Shown here: positions 1 to 11,858 of the stretch, piece after piece | Position numbering within the stretch: position 1 is the stretch's first letter | How the letters are laid out: each line of letters starts with the position of its first letter | Assembly (NCBI GenBank): GCA_003550325.1 | Contig: QKWP01001091.1 | Location: forward strand, 106,729-170,728 | Reading direction: 5' to 3' | Length of the DNA stretch: 64,000 bases | Source: Gigaspora rosea | Taxonomy: Eukaryota > Glomeromycota > Glomeromycetes > Diversisporales > Gigasporaceae | The notes under the pieces: generated by a model | The model's database searches: none | The model's input: the letters and a program-made list of their open reading frames with translations, nothing else | What the model was told of the DNA's origin: nothing | Made by a program: the position numbers and the translations under genes

Positions 1-5
1 ACTAG

Positions 6-546
6 TCAACTATAGATATAAGTCCGTCGTTTCCTGAAGTTCTATGCAGATTTCAAGACTTCTTATACAGTCATAAAGTATTTACTTTTCTTTATCATTT
101 CTTTGTACTGCAAATAAAGAATTATCCATGTTATTTATATACTTACAAATTTATTAGCTTTTTATTGATAACAGTTGCGCTTTCTTAACTGATGGTATGC
201 TTATATTTTTATTTCTTATCTTAATAATATTTCATTCTAAAATTTTGTTATTAACTGTATTTAAGGTCCTTGGGATATTCGTGATTTCATCACAAAACAA
301 TGCAATGTTTCAAAAATACCCCGACCAAAATATTTTTCCCTTCCATGGGTAGATGTCAGAACTATGTTTGCAAAGTTTTACAATTGTAGGCCTCGTAATA
401 TTCCCAATATGCTGGCACATTATGGGCTGAAGTTCGAAGGACATGAACATTCAGGAATTGATGACGCAAAAAATTTAGCATTCATTGCTAAGCGTTTGTG
501 GGAAGACGGGGCTGTATTTAGGACGAATCGTAGATTGCAACGATAA
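6..546 (+). CDS. ERI1/3'hExo-like DEDDh 3'-5' exoribonuclease, C-terminal exons (partial)
   Basis: Three exons join in phase: 6-77, 158-194 and 266-546. The introns are 78-157 (80 nt) and 195-265 (71 nt). The first exon starts after an AG at 4-5 and the 5' exons lie outside the window. The reading gives SFPEVLCRFQDFL, then AFLTDG joined to PWDIRDFITKQC, then a C-terminus with LPWVDVRTMF, MLAHYGLKFEG, HSGIDDAKN and TAA at 544-546. In this family the Asp of TDG-PWD is the exo II residue and the His and Asp of HSGIDDAKN are the exo III pair. The N-terminal D-x-E is not visible. ERI1-like nucleases trim siRNA and histone or rRNA 3' ends. The 37-nt middle exon is easily missed, but only with it does phase hold from exon to exon. 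No frameshift or stop is seen, so the gene is probably intact. The family assignment is strong; the precise substrate is unknown. Confidence 0.88.
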
Positions 547-2852
547 GTGGGATAAGACTGATAGGACTATTTATATGTGACTTTTTTTATATATTAAAAC
601 TATAAATTTTATTTAAGCAAACTAGTTTGACGAAGCTATAATAATGAATAAATTTATCTTGTCTACTCAGTGTTGTCACGTTATTATATCCATGGATCTT
701 TTGTGTTTATGTTTATAGTACCTGTCATGGAAACTAGACCTTTCCTTTAACCTTTTAAATTGCAAGTTATAACCTTAAAATTTTTGAAATAAATAATATA
801 AAGTTAATATCATGCTTTTCATAATAAAATAAAGTTATGAATCTCCCTGATTTTATTTTTAAAAAATAATAATTGAATTAAAAATTCAATCCGTTACAAA
901 ATTAATTGAGTCACAATCTGGGTTATTTTGACCTAGTTATATTTATTCCATGAATGTTAGCTTCTCGTTAACTTTTGCAAATGTGGCATTTATCTATATA
1001 ATAATATGAATAAAAATGGGTTGTCACAAATATTTTTAACATCGCTTTATTTAGATATTTATTTAAATTTGCAAATACTGTAGTGCACTGACCAAAGTAC
1101 CCCTTTTTCAATACCCCCATCGCAAATACCCGGTGCAAAGCACGAGATCTTTCTTAATTAAATATAGGTTTTTTTAAAATTTTTAGACTGCTTATTGTAA
1201 GTGTAAAATGTGTAAATGCTCAAAATTTTTTTTCTTGCGGCGCAGACCCGCTACCGTGTAATATACCCGGCCTTTTGGTTCATAATATTTTAATGCAAAC
1301 TTATAATCGAATTCTAATAAGTATTTAAAACTATAAGTGATTTTCATATCATAAATATGATAGGTTCCTCACAATTACAATATGCTGATTCGTTAACTTA
1401 GGGAGTTCTCAAGCGCAACCTAGAAGCAATTTCCTCGAGATTAAATAATCCACAAGTATTAAGTTGCAACTTTAGCTATTCTTATAAGATTAAAACAATA
1501 ATAAGATAGTAATCTTTGTGAGATTTGTCAAGCAATATCCCTATAATTTGCTGGTAATTATTTAATTGCTTTGATAAATCAAGATAAACCATTTTAAATT
1601 GCATCAAGGATTTTTGCAAACAATATCATAGATTTTAAACAAGGTTTTTAAGAAATTCAAAAAAAAAACAGATTTATTACAAAATATTCTGGACTAAATA
1701 ACCCAGAAATAATTATAATAATCAGAAAATCTGAAGAAATTACTTAATGGAATAATCATAAAAAGCTATATACACTATACTTGTGCTATAATTTCATTTT
1801 TGCATATTCACATTACAAAAAGTTCAAATTGTCGAAATTCCCATAACTGATAAAGGTTGCTTTTTAAAAATTTTCAAGAACACCTCCTCATTCGTAATAT
1901 TGGCAAAATCACTTATAATTTACAGTAGCTTTCTTAAAATCTATAGTTTTACTGTCTTTGAGTAATTTTCAATGATCTAAAATAAATATATTAGAACTTT
2001 AATAAACAAATATGTTCATTTATTACATTAAAAAAAAAAGTTAGTTTTATAGTACCCTTCACTCCCCAACCCGGTATGCACGGTGGACAAGTTTTGTATC
2101 GGTATTGATAGGTTATTGGATTTGACATCATTATAAACTATACAGCAGAAATAGACTCGGTAAATTAATTTTTTATCAGACTTGACAGGATCGATTTTGG
2201 GAGGTTCAATTGTATAACGAATCCCTTTTCTTCCATGATAGACAGTTCAGGCTTTGTCTTAATAAGATGTTATTTAAAATTGTCTTTAAAACTTGTTATT
2301 AAAATAGAAAAGTTTTAGATACCTCTAGTTTATATAAAGTTTGCTTTTACTAAATAATAAGTTTAGAAATAGAACTAGTAGATTAGTTTTAATTAGTTGA
2401 TTTATATTGCTAATTCATTTTTTTATTTATTTTTTTTTTTTTAAAAGCTTTTATATTAATTAACTAATTAAATTATAAATTTTTTATAAAAACAAAAAAA
2501 AAATTAAAAAATTAAAAAAAAATACAAAAAATAAGCATCTAAGCCAACCTTAAAACATTAAAAAGTAGGTTTATTTATAATATTTGCTTTAACTATAACT
2601 TTGGCCTAGTTTTAATTTTAATTATTGTATTTTAGACATTTGGTAAATACAAATTAAATAAACTAGCAAATACAGTATTTGCAAGTTTTTTTTTTATTAA
2701 AATGCTAATGATTGCTTAATTATAAAATAGTATTTTGGTTTAATAGTTTTTTTTAGTAATTTTGATATAAAAGATCTGGTTATAATATACGATTTATTAT
2801 ATAGAAAACTTATGAAATATTTAAAATGATAAGTAAATAATCAGTATTCCAA
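547..2852. other. AT-rich intergenic DNA
   Basis: No coding-like reading was found. A few islands of higher G+C occur (1085-1145, 1240-1275, 2050-2100) without recognisable motifs. Around 2410-2540 there are long A and T runs. Confidence 0.6.
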
Positions 2853-3067
2853 AATGAGCTAGCTCGAATAGTCTTATTATATGCTCTGTATAAGTTACTT
2901 GGTTCACTTGGCTTACAAGCAATTAGGGGACCAATATTGTATGATTATTTAAGAATGTGAATATATAATATTCTTAAATAAATCATACAATACTAGTCAT
3001 CTAAGTTATATGAACCAAGTAAACTTACACAGGTACAGAATAAGCTTATTCGAGCTGGTTCATTTCT
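2853..3067. repeat. Imperfect foldback, about 215 bp
   Basis: The left arm, from AAATGAGCTAGCTCGAATA, is an imperfect reverse complement of the right arm, which ends TTATTCGAGCTGGTTCATTT. The arms also pair through the motifs ACTTGGTTCA/TGAACCAAGT and TTGTATGATT/AATCATACAA, leaving a short loop near 2960. No clear target-site duplication was found. This is probably a decayed MITE. Confidence 0.6.
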
Positions 3068-3179
3068 AAACATTAAATTTGAACTTGTATATAGTTTAAC
3101 TATTAACTATATTATTTTAATTCCAGCATCTATTTAATAAAGTACAGAGTTGCTAGTAAAACCTATTAGTTTTACTTAT

Positions 3180-3395
3180 TGAATTAAATGAACTAGTAAA
3201 ACTATTGTGCAACTTGATATCCAAATTAGCAGTATTTGGTAAAACTAGTAAAATTAGTATATGGTAAAACTTATAAAACTAATAATACTAGCAATACTAA
3301 TATATAATACTAGTAAAACTGATGAAATAGTGATACTAATAAAACTAGTAATACTAGTAATACTAGTATACTAGTAAAACTGGTAATAAACTCAA
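3180..3395. repeat. ACTAGTAA-type low-complexity tandem repeat
   Basis: Irregular repetition of AC-TAG-TAA and AATACTAGTA units. A separate stretch at about 3510-3640 repeats ATCACCAGT. The repeats are degenerate and have no fixed period. Confidence 0.6.
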
Positions 3396-4727
3396 ACAAA
3401 GCAAATAAGAATATTAAATATTTTGTTTGTTATAACTAGAGATTGGTATAGGATTCTGTATAACAAAAGGCAATTTTATCTAGTAATACTATTACGAGTT
3501 TTATCAATTATACTAATATACCACATATCACCAGTATTACCATCGCCGTTTTCACCATTTCATCAATATCAGCAATATTACTAGTAGAATCAGTATCACC
3601 AGTATCACCAGTATCACCAATGCTGATTGCAATTTAATTTCATTAGCAACTCCAGTATAATGCCCACTTCTATTATAGTATCCTCCTTAAAATTATAACG
3701 GGAAATAATTAAGCATATTATGATATCCCGGGTTATTATTCACCAACTATGATAAAATCAAAAAAGCTTTCAAATAAAAATTATATGAACCTTGGCATGT
3801 AAGAAAAAAAAAGTATTTTGTAAATATATATATATATCAATTTTGGATAAGTTCATGGTGAACTTCCTCAACTCAGCCAAGCTGAAGAAATGCTTATTGC
3901 GCAGGTTCTTATATTTACTTTTTACAATCTTCAATGCAGGTAACTCGGGAATCAAAGAAATGTAATTACTTTTCACAAAATATCATGAATGTATTACAAA
4001 ACTATCTCGGATCCTTTTCACGATTGATAATTTAATTATTCGAAAGCCTGGACAAGACCTTACTTCATTTCAGTTAAACGGTCAACTATTGTAAACTGGA
4101 TAAGATGTCTCAAATATAATTTAAACATGTAATAAGTAAGGCTCCAGCCTAGGAAGCAGCGCCGTTTTCTAGAGCTAATATACTCTTTAGTGTTCTTGTA
4201 CTTTGTTTATACAAATTTTATTAATTCTTAGTATATTGTCCAATTTTTTGGATGCGTGCCAGATTGGTGGCACATTAATCAGCCACAACGATGTCTTTAT
4301 CTCAGTATGTACAGCAAGTTTGTAAAATTTCTTTTTGAATGAAACTTCCACCATGTATTTCATCAACCGTCAAGTTTCTATTTTTTTCTTTTATTAAAGG
4401 TATAACAGAAATATTACGGTAATACAGTCGACTCTCTATATACCGATCTAATATAAATTTTAAAATTGCATTAAGAACGTTGAAGAGTTGTCGTCATTCT
4501 CGTCTGAAAATTTTGAAAATTATAAAAATAAAAAGAACACGAGTATGTCTTTGAATCTAAAATAATAATACTAGAGGCTAAAGTTGTTGAGAGAAGGAAT
4601 ACCTATTTTTTTTTGAAAATAAAAAGATGATTCGAGTGGAAATAACATTAGGAAAAGATTTTTTTTTTATTAAAACTTATAATTTTATTATTGTTATCAT
4701 TAGAATTTTATAATTAGCTTAAATTAC

Positions 4728-5540
4728 TTGAACCGATTAATGCGCCAACAACTTGACACATTCAAGAATTGCAATTTTACGATTCTACATTGCCCGACAA
4801 CAATTTCCCCGAAAATCATTTTCCCGAAAACTTTTCACGACAAACAATTCTTCTGGCAATATTTCCCCGGCACCAACACCTCCCCACTTCCCGACAACTA
4901 TCCTCCTCCGACAACCACCACTTCTCCAACAACTACTCCTTTCCAAACACTAGACAACGATTTCCACGATACATACCTCAACATACTACCCTGACACAAT
5001 TATTTAACTCCCCGTCGTATACGTAATAAATAAAAATAAATTTTTAAAAAGTTTTTTTAAAAAAATTAATTAAAAAATTAAAAATTTAGAAAAAAAATCG
5101 AAGAGAAACATTAAATTAAAAAAAAAACAATTAAGCAATTAAAAGAAAGCTAAAAATTAAATAAAAAAAAATTATATAGAAATAAAACAAAAAAAAGTTT
5201 AGAGAAAAATAATTTAAGAAATTTAAAGAAAGTTAAAAATTAAAAAAAAGAATTGGAGAAAAAAATTAGTAAAAAATAAAAAAATAAAAAATATAGAAAA
5301 AAAATAAAATAAAAAAAATAAAATAAAATAAAAAATAAAAATAACTAATAAGTCAAAAAAAATCAACAGATAACTTATTATTGTTGTTGTTGACTTAAAT
5401 TTTTTTAACTTTTCTTTTCTTTTTTTCTTTAACTTCATTTTTCCGGTTTTTTTTTTTTTAATTAATCTTTCCATTTTTTTTAAATTTTAGTCTTCATTTT
5501 TTAACTTGTTATTTTTTAATTTTGAACTTAGCTTTTCGGT
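4728..5540. repeat. Strand-asymmetric composition block
   Basis: 4740-5000 is C-rich and G-poor on the plus strand, with repeated CCGACAAC-like motifs open in all three forward frames. 5030-5345 is nearly pure A-rich and 5395-5540 is T-rich. Open frames here reflect composition and I call no gene. Confidence 0.45.
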
Positions 5541-6599
5541 TTAATATTCATTTGCGTATCTCGCGTTGCTTACGTAACGCGTTTAAGTACAGTATCGACT
5601 AAATCTCAATGAATATAATATTTAAACTTATCAAAAGAAAATATTTGGACAAAATTAAATAATATCGGTATGCATATTTGCCAACCAAGGATTGTGCAAA
5701 AGGTATTAAGTTCATATTTTTTTAGTTAGTCTCTTATTAATTTACATTAATAGCTTGCGAATAACCATTGCTGTTTGCAAAATTCTGAAAAAAAGACGAC
5801 GAAGAAATCACCTGATTGATAGATTATTTCTGATCTCTTAAGCTACTCCGATACAATTTCATGTCGGGAGTAGCTTTAACAAATCAGAGATCATCAACAT
5901 TCGATTGATTTCAAGCGACAAGGTGATCATTTTTGTGAGATCAGATGACTTTATTGGACCACATGTTAAATCTATCGTTTTAGCAATATATATTCTGTTT
6001 ATTATTACGCCAATGGTTTGATAGCAACTTGTTGAAATGGTAATTGCTGAAATCGAGTTACTATGGCTATTATAGCTGCGCGGCGCAGGATCAGTACGAT
6101 CGGTGTCAGTAAAATTTAATGAACCAGACAAGTACGATTGCACATAACAAAGCTCAAGTAAACTCAACGAAAAATAATTTTATTGTCAACCAATCTAATT
6201 TTGCCGACCTTACTAGTTAAAAAAAAAACTTTCTGGCAAAATTACCACAACATAAAAAATAAGCTATTATTGCGAATGATTCAATGACAACGTTTTCATT
6301 ATTATTGCTCGGTCAGATGATATTAATCCAGAAGGAAAAATGCATGGAAATCTGTATGTTACCAATCACAGACTCTACGTTAAATTGCTTGGGTATCCAC
6401 TTCAAATACTTCGTCTAAGTTAACCATTCATGACTCATAACAAGTTGTATATTTATGACTATTAAACATATATGTCGTAACAACCTAATATTCAGCCATT
6501 GTATTTGTTGTGTTGGAATATGTATCCAAGAGAAATTTACGGCGGGACGAGAATTAACTATAAGTATTACACAGTGACGGCGTGCATGCATTGATATCG
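5541..6599. other. Intergenic DNA with an imperfect hairpin and a short coding-like stretch
   Basis: At about 5828-5895 an imperfect hairpin pairs TTAAGCTACTCCGA with a GTCGGGAGTAGCTTTAA arm. At 6273-6413 the plus strand reads an open stretch of good complexity (SDDINPEGKMHGNLYV, then TNHRLYVKLLG). A 102-codon minus-strand frame covers 5859-6167. No family was recognised, and any of these could be gene relics. Confidence 0.3.
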
Positions 6600-6790
6600 C
6601 TATGGAGCTTAATCACCAGCAAGAAGTATTGTACAGCAATTGCAGATGTGGAGCCCAAACACCAACAATAGGTTCACACACTGCTATCACAGCTGTTGTA
6701 CCAATCACCAAACGAAAACCTTGCTTTACGAAACAAGGGATCCTTTCTGGAGATGGATTTCATGCGTGCACATGATTCCTTAATTGTGCG
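6600..6790 (-). repeat. Dispersed degenerate satellite of about 48 bp, block 1
   Basis: Shows units of the kind CACTGCTATCACAGCTGT followed by ACCAATCACCAAACGAAAA. They match the reverse-oriented units at 8290-8640 and, on the other strand, 9640-11330. Orientation is given relative to the 9.6-11.3 kb block. Confidence 0.6.
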
Positions 6791-7221
6791 CATTAATGCC
6801 GTTACGGGGCAAATTGGACAAAGTTTATAGTTACGATGCAAATGATGACAAGAAGGCAGCTCTCCAGAGGCGTGACTTGGTGATTTAACCCGATTTAGTA
6901 TAAACGTGACTTGTTTATTAATATAGTCCGAGTTTATTATATTTTTATATTAGATTTAATAAGAAGATTACTGCGCAGAAGAGCTAAAATAACCTTCTTT
7001 TTATACTTTACAAATATTATGGGAATCTGAAATCTAACATCATAAGTTCTTTATGAATGGAATGCTATAGAAACTACGAACTAGAATCATATGTTATTCT
7101 ACCTCATATGACTTTATCATGCCATATGTACTGTATGTATCAGACGATAAATGATATGATTTCTAAATCACCACACATTACGGCTAAGCCTCTGATCGAT
7201 TATGCATGATCGGATGTCACA

Positions 7222-7850
7222 TTGGGGTATTCGGTCAACTATGTTTGACAAAACTATATGTGGTATCTATGAAATTTAATTATTGGAGATTTTTTTTTGA
7301 ATTTAATGATCAGGATAGTGATCAAAATAGTGGCTGGCGTATTTATCACTTATTATATATAATTTAATAGTAAGGAATGACTTGTATGTTTTTAGATGTC
7401 TAGAGCGAATAGCTTTACATTTTTCAATTATTTTAACATAAATCGATTCTTAAACACCTTTATAACAAAGTTACGTTAAATATATTGTATTCTAGCATTA
7501 AATTTTTTGCCCACAATAAAAATACCTCTCTTAGAATAGTTACAACATGAAACAGAATTTTTGTAAAGAGTCAGCATGAAATTTAAATATTAATGTTAAA
7601 AAAGTTTCAACGTAGCTTTGTTATAAGGGTGTTTAAGAATCGATTTATGCTAAAATAATTAAGAAAAATAAAGCTATTCGCTCTAGACATCTAAAAACAC
7701 ACAAGTCACTCTTTACTATTAAATTATATATAAAAGGTGATAAATAATCCCAGTCACTATCGATCACTATCCTGATCAAAAAAATCCTTAATTAATTTTT
7801 ATATGGTACCACATATAGTTTTGATTTACATAGTTGACCGAACACCCCAA
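7222..7850. mobile_element. 629-bp foldback (snapback) element, copy 1
   Basis: The ends are TTGGGGTATTCGGTCAAC and GTTGACCGAACACCCCAA. The two arms pair over about 280 bp each, including TAGATGTCTAGAGCGAATAG on the left and its complement at 7675-7694 on the right. It is flanked by a perfect 7-bp direct repeat, TGTCACA, at 7215-7221 and 7851-7857. There is no ORF. A second, more diverged copy lies at 33401-34021. Transcription from either side would give a very long hairpin. Confidence 0.88.
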
Positions 7851-7899
7851 TGTCACATGAAATGTGGCGTAGTATAACTTTAATGATCATCGGAAATAT

Positions 7900-8260
7900 C
7901 ACGTTTAGCGCATTCATGCGGAATCATGCGCATTTTATCAAATTTTATATAAGAAAATTAAAGTATATATAATTTAGGCCAAGGAGCGTATTGTCGGGCA
8001 GAATTAAGGAATATGGATACAAAAGTCTCGAAAATTTCCGAAAAGAAAACGAATAAACCTAAAAGAAGAGCAAGTTCGGGGTAAAAATTTGAGCACGTAT
8101 CCGATATTTTCCGAAGTGAAAAAACATAAATTCCAAAAATTATATAATGCGATATAATGCGCATTCATGCGCATGTTATCATTTTTCCCATCTCTAGCCC
8201 TTTCACTGCTTTTATCGTGAAGCTTAGTTTCACGAATTAGATTTTGCATCGCGTTTTATT
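7900..8260. other. Repeat-like segment bounded by GCGCATTCATGCG motifs
   Basis: Similar strings, AGCGCATTCATGCGGAATCA near 7907 and GCGCATTCATGCGCATGTTATC near 8159, bound a segment with moderate G+C. A 68-codon minus-strand frame covers 7958-8164 with no recognisable domain. It may be a transposon fragment. Confidence 0.3.
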
Positions 8261-8289
8261 TTCTCAGTCTGAGCCTAATCGCAAAATGA

Positions 8290-8645
8290 AGGACTTTGCA
8301 CTGTTATCGTTGTGGAATACAACCACCAAAAAAGATTTATGTTGTACTATCATGGCCGTGGTGCCTAATTACCAAACGAAAGGCCCCTTGTACCAATATT
8401 GTCATGAAGCTATTCATAAATAATGAGTCCCCATACTGCTATCACCATGAGGTCTAATTACAGATATATGAAATTTTTGTTGTGCACTCGTAGCCTCGTA
8501 ACCTAATCAGCAAACAAAAGACCCTTGCACTGTTATCACAATCGCAGAGCCAAACAAGCGTTCCTTACACCAGCATTACAGCTATGGTGCCTTTCACCAA
8601 ATAAGAGGCCTTTGCATGCTTGCGATTGTCGTGGAACCCATCTGC
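8290..8645 (-). repeat. Dispersed degenerate satellite of about 48 bp, block 2
   Basis: About seven diverged units on the plus strand contain CCTTGCACTGTTATCACA, GTGGTGCCTAATTACCA and AACGAAAGGCC. This is the reverse complement of the unit in 9640-11330. Confidence 0.65.
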
Positions 8646-9630
8646 GCTTACTAATAAAAAAAACAAGTGTAAAACATAATCCTTAGAAAAGATAGATAAT
8701 TTCTTTATAATCATAGAAATTCAACTTCAACAATCATATGTACAAAATTAAGCAGGAAAATCTAGATACCATGATGTCAATGGCATAAAAAAATCATAAA
8801 GGTTGGAGCGACAAATCGAATATGTACCGACAAGCTTATGATTAATTTACGGACAAGTTCATAAATAGAATCTTTCACCAAGAACTCATATAACTTAATT
8901 CTAATTTCAAACTTGATCCTAACAATACTGTAATGACTAGAATTACATGTTAAAATGAGCTCAATAAATACATTGTCTACGAAACGAATATGTCTATCTG
9001 TAAAATAGGTTTATCAGTGAAATGGGTGTCGATGTCTCTGACCTGATGATTTCATTGGCGCATAGTTGGCTTGTCATTTAAAGTAGGACATTTCAAATGT
9101 CGATCATTATAATCTCTGTGTTTAGAGGCATTATCACCTGAAATTTGCAATAGGTAATAAATACGATATCCTGAATTCTGTCGAACAGTATTAATTCGAA
9201 ATTTATTGTTATGATGCAAATTGTCGTTAATGTTATTAATTTCAAATTTTATTATCAAATTTTTTAGATTCGTATATTTTTGAATTTTACTCTTTCGGTT
9301 GTTTCATCAAATTTTCGATATATATATATTTTTGAGTTTAGGTTTCGTCTTTCGCTTAATATCTTGTTTCGATCAATTCACATAAGATCAAATTGAAAAC
9401 CATAACTCTTTCCAAAAATGAATAAATGAAAATCATTACTCCTACTAAATAGATTTTTTTAAAAAATCAGCGTAGCCGATATCAAACAGAAACCCATTTC
9501 GAAGCGTGATCGTATTGGTGGTATAAGTAAGGAAGGAAAGGGGTGCAATCATATATTGCTGAGCATGTAGGCATAACATAATTCTGACTATCATAATTTA
9601 GCTACTCGCCATTATTGCCGGTCTCTTTTC
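8646..9630. other. Unique DNA with a weak minus-strand coding-like frame
   Basis: Reading the minus strand from about 9258 to 9052 gives an open frame with varied residues (RQNSGYRIYYLLQISG) and a possible donor, TTTCAG|GTGATA, inside it. No family was recognised. The rest is AT-rich. Confidence 0.25.
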
Positions 9631-10019
9631 TCGTCCATCAGCAGTGTAAGTAAGATAGGATTGTTACCCCAATGCAAGGATATTTAATGACCTTTTGCTT
9701 AGCGGAAGAGGTTACGTTCTTTTCATTATAGCCCGCCTTGTAGTGAAGGCTGACTTTATCATCCCACCCTTCTCTCTGTGACTCATAAGAGAAAGGCAAT
9801 GCAAGGACCTTATGTCTACCGCAGCTATTATAGCAGTGCAAAAGATATTATGTTAGTGACTATAGTAAGAGGCAAGGACCTCATTTAAACCCTGCGGTTA
9901 CGATAGCAGTGCAAAAACTTTATCTTTAGTGATTAGGCTCCATGGTGCGTTAGTAATGCAAGGATATCATGTTGTTAGGTTTTGCAGCCGCAAAGCAGGG
10001 TAGGATAAGAACAGGAATC

Positions 10020-10385
10020 ATAAGGTCGTTAGTCAACTAATTTTTTATAATCAGTCGATCGATTAGTCGACTAATCAGGTAATCGAATAATTGACTAGCA
10101 AACTAATCGATTAGTTATTATAATTAATAAAGGTTAATAGCCAAATTTAATTTGTAAAACTACTATTCATATAACATCTAACCAACCGATTAGTCGGTTA
10201 TTCAACTAGCTGACTAGTCGACTAGCCGATTAGTCGATTAGTCGACTAATTGATTAGTCGATTAATTGACTAATCGATTAGTCGACTAGTCGAATAATCG
10301 ATTAGTCGTTTTTAGTCAGTCGACGACTAACAGTTTTAGTCACTGACTAATCGACTAAAAATTTCTGACCGATTCCAATCCTTAG
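10020..10385. repeat. Self-complementary CGATTAGTCGACTAAT repeat tract
   Basis: Dense runs of CGATTAGT, CGACTAAT and TGACTAAT units form many overlapping palindromes. The flanks carry GGAATCATAAGGTC on the left and GACCGATTCCAATCC on the right, a partial inverted repeat suggesting a hAT-like foldback. No reliable TSD was found. A related tract with clear ends is at 29446-30025. Confidence 0.65.
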
Positions 10386-10729
10386 GTAAGGAACTCATGT
10401 TTGATGAGAAGCTGCAATAGCAGTGTAAGGAACACATATTTGGTGAGAAATTGCAATAGCAGTGCAAAACGCACATTTTCACGATTAGGCTCCGCTATCG
10501 TCCAAGATGATGATTAGGATTCGCAGCTAGAGATGCAAGAGGCTAATGCTGTGACTAGGCCCGCGACTGCTATAGCAATGACAATGATAAGACCTCGTAT
10601 TTGCGCTTAGGCACCGCTGACCTCATGTTGTAATCATACTTTATGGCGGCATTAGCAGCGCAAGAACCTTAGGTTGCGATTAGGTTTTGCAGCTACAGTA
10701 ATAGTACAAAAACCTCATATTGTGATGGG

Positions 10730-11051
10730 TAGGAGTCTGCAAATGCCCATGCCCAGCACGCTGACACCAGACCAGGCAATAATGCCTATTAGCACAAAAG
10801 TGCCAAGCACTATTAAAGGCATAGACACAAAGCGCCAGGCAATACCAAAAGCCTGGCACAAAGTGCTAATAAAAACATGCGCACAAGTGCCAGAAACAAA
10901 ATATTAGGCTGCTAGGCACAATTACATAATACATATCAAATTTTTGTGCTTGTGCCCTTGCCCGTGCCAAATTTTGCATCTATGTCCATGCCCATACCCA
11001 GGCCTGAATTTTTTGTCGGGCATAGGCATGAGCCCGGATTGCTGACTCCTA
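10730..11051. mobile_element. 322-bp hAT-type MITE inserted in the satellite
   Basis: The termini are TAGGAGTCTGCAA and its near-complement TTGCTGACTCCTA. The 8-bp flanks are GTGATGGG (10722-10729) and GTGATGGT (11052-11059), 7 of 8 identical. The interior is rich in GCCCATGCCC/GGCATAGGCATG and CCAGGC motifs and is much less AT-rich than its surroundings. It interrupts a satellite unit (CTCATATTGTGAT before, CTCCCGACTGCAATAG after). Confidence 0.8.
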
Positions 11052-11858
11052 GTGATGGTCTCCCGACTGCAATAGGACCTAATGTTTGTAATTAGGTTCT
11101 GTGGCTACATATACAGTAGTAGTGCGATTGCAGTTTAGATAGCAGTGCATGGACCTCATGTTTCTAATTTGACTCAGCAGCTACGATCGTAGCTCAAGGA
11201 TCTTATATTATGATTAGGCTCCACAACTGGGATAGTAGTGCAAGGACTTCCTGTTTTGTGATTAGGCTTTACGACTGCGATAGTAGTATAAGGACCTATT
11301 GGCAAGTAACAATAAACGCATTGCTACATAACAATATTAACTGATTCTAGCTATACAATTTCTTCTTGGCTGCATTTCCCCATGCGAAGAAACAATAGAT
11401 TTGTTTATTAATTTTGGCATGTTTTCCTGGTTGACATAAATATGTAATTTTTATTAGGTGGATGGTTAGTTTAGATGGAAATATTTTTTGAGAGTATAGA
11501 TATTCTAATATGTATGATATAGAGCTTGTTATTGATAGCGACCAGAATCTCCACATATGGCGATTTAAGTGATATAAAAAATGTTAATAAAAATGTTGAA
11601 ACGCGATATTTCACATGGTTACTAACCTGATAATCATAATAATGTCGACCAAATTTTCCTTGTATGTCCTAAACATATTTAACAAGAAAATCTTTGTTAT
11701 GAAACGAAAAAACATCCACATAACTGAGTTGTACCTCTAGCCTTGGCTTTGAACTTCCTTCAAGTTGGTGCTTGTATCAGTTTCAGTCAGTTTTTCTTGT
11801 GAATGTAAAGTCCCATCTTCATACTTACTAATCATCCCAAGATCTCAAGCAATTCACT

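Larger units (their letters stand above)
9640..11330 (+). repeat. Dispersed degenerate satellite of about 48 bp, main block
   Basis: Diverged tandem units of the form AGCAGTGCAAGGACCTCAT, then (T)TGTGATTAGGCTC, then CGCAGCTGCGAT occur through most of the block. Examples start near 9790, 9840, 9890, 9940, 10425, 10590, 10670, 11140 and 11200. It is interrupted by CGATTAGT-type repeats (10020-10385) and by a foldback element (10730-11051). Divergence is high, so the array is old. There is no coding potential. Confidence 0.75.

Noticed and set aside
3180..3640. CRISPR-like array (regular ACTAGTAA and ATCACCAGT words)
   Set aside because: There is no constant repeat/spacer pattern; it is eukaryotic low-complexity DNA.
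4728..5026. Proline/threonine-rich protein in three overlapping frames
   Set aside because: All three frames are open because the plus strand is G-poor and C-rich; no start context or conserved motif supports a gene.
5223..5474. 83-codon Phe-rich minus-strand ORF
   Set aside because: It arises from A-rich and T-rich low-complexity DNA.
7958..8249. Membrane protein ORFs on the minus strand
   Set aside because: Two overlapping frames with no conserved motif, inside a repeat-like segment.
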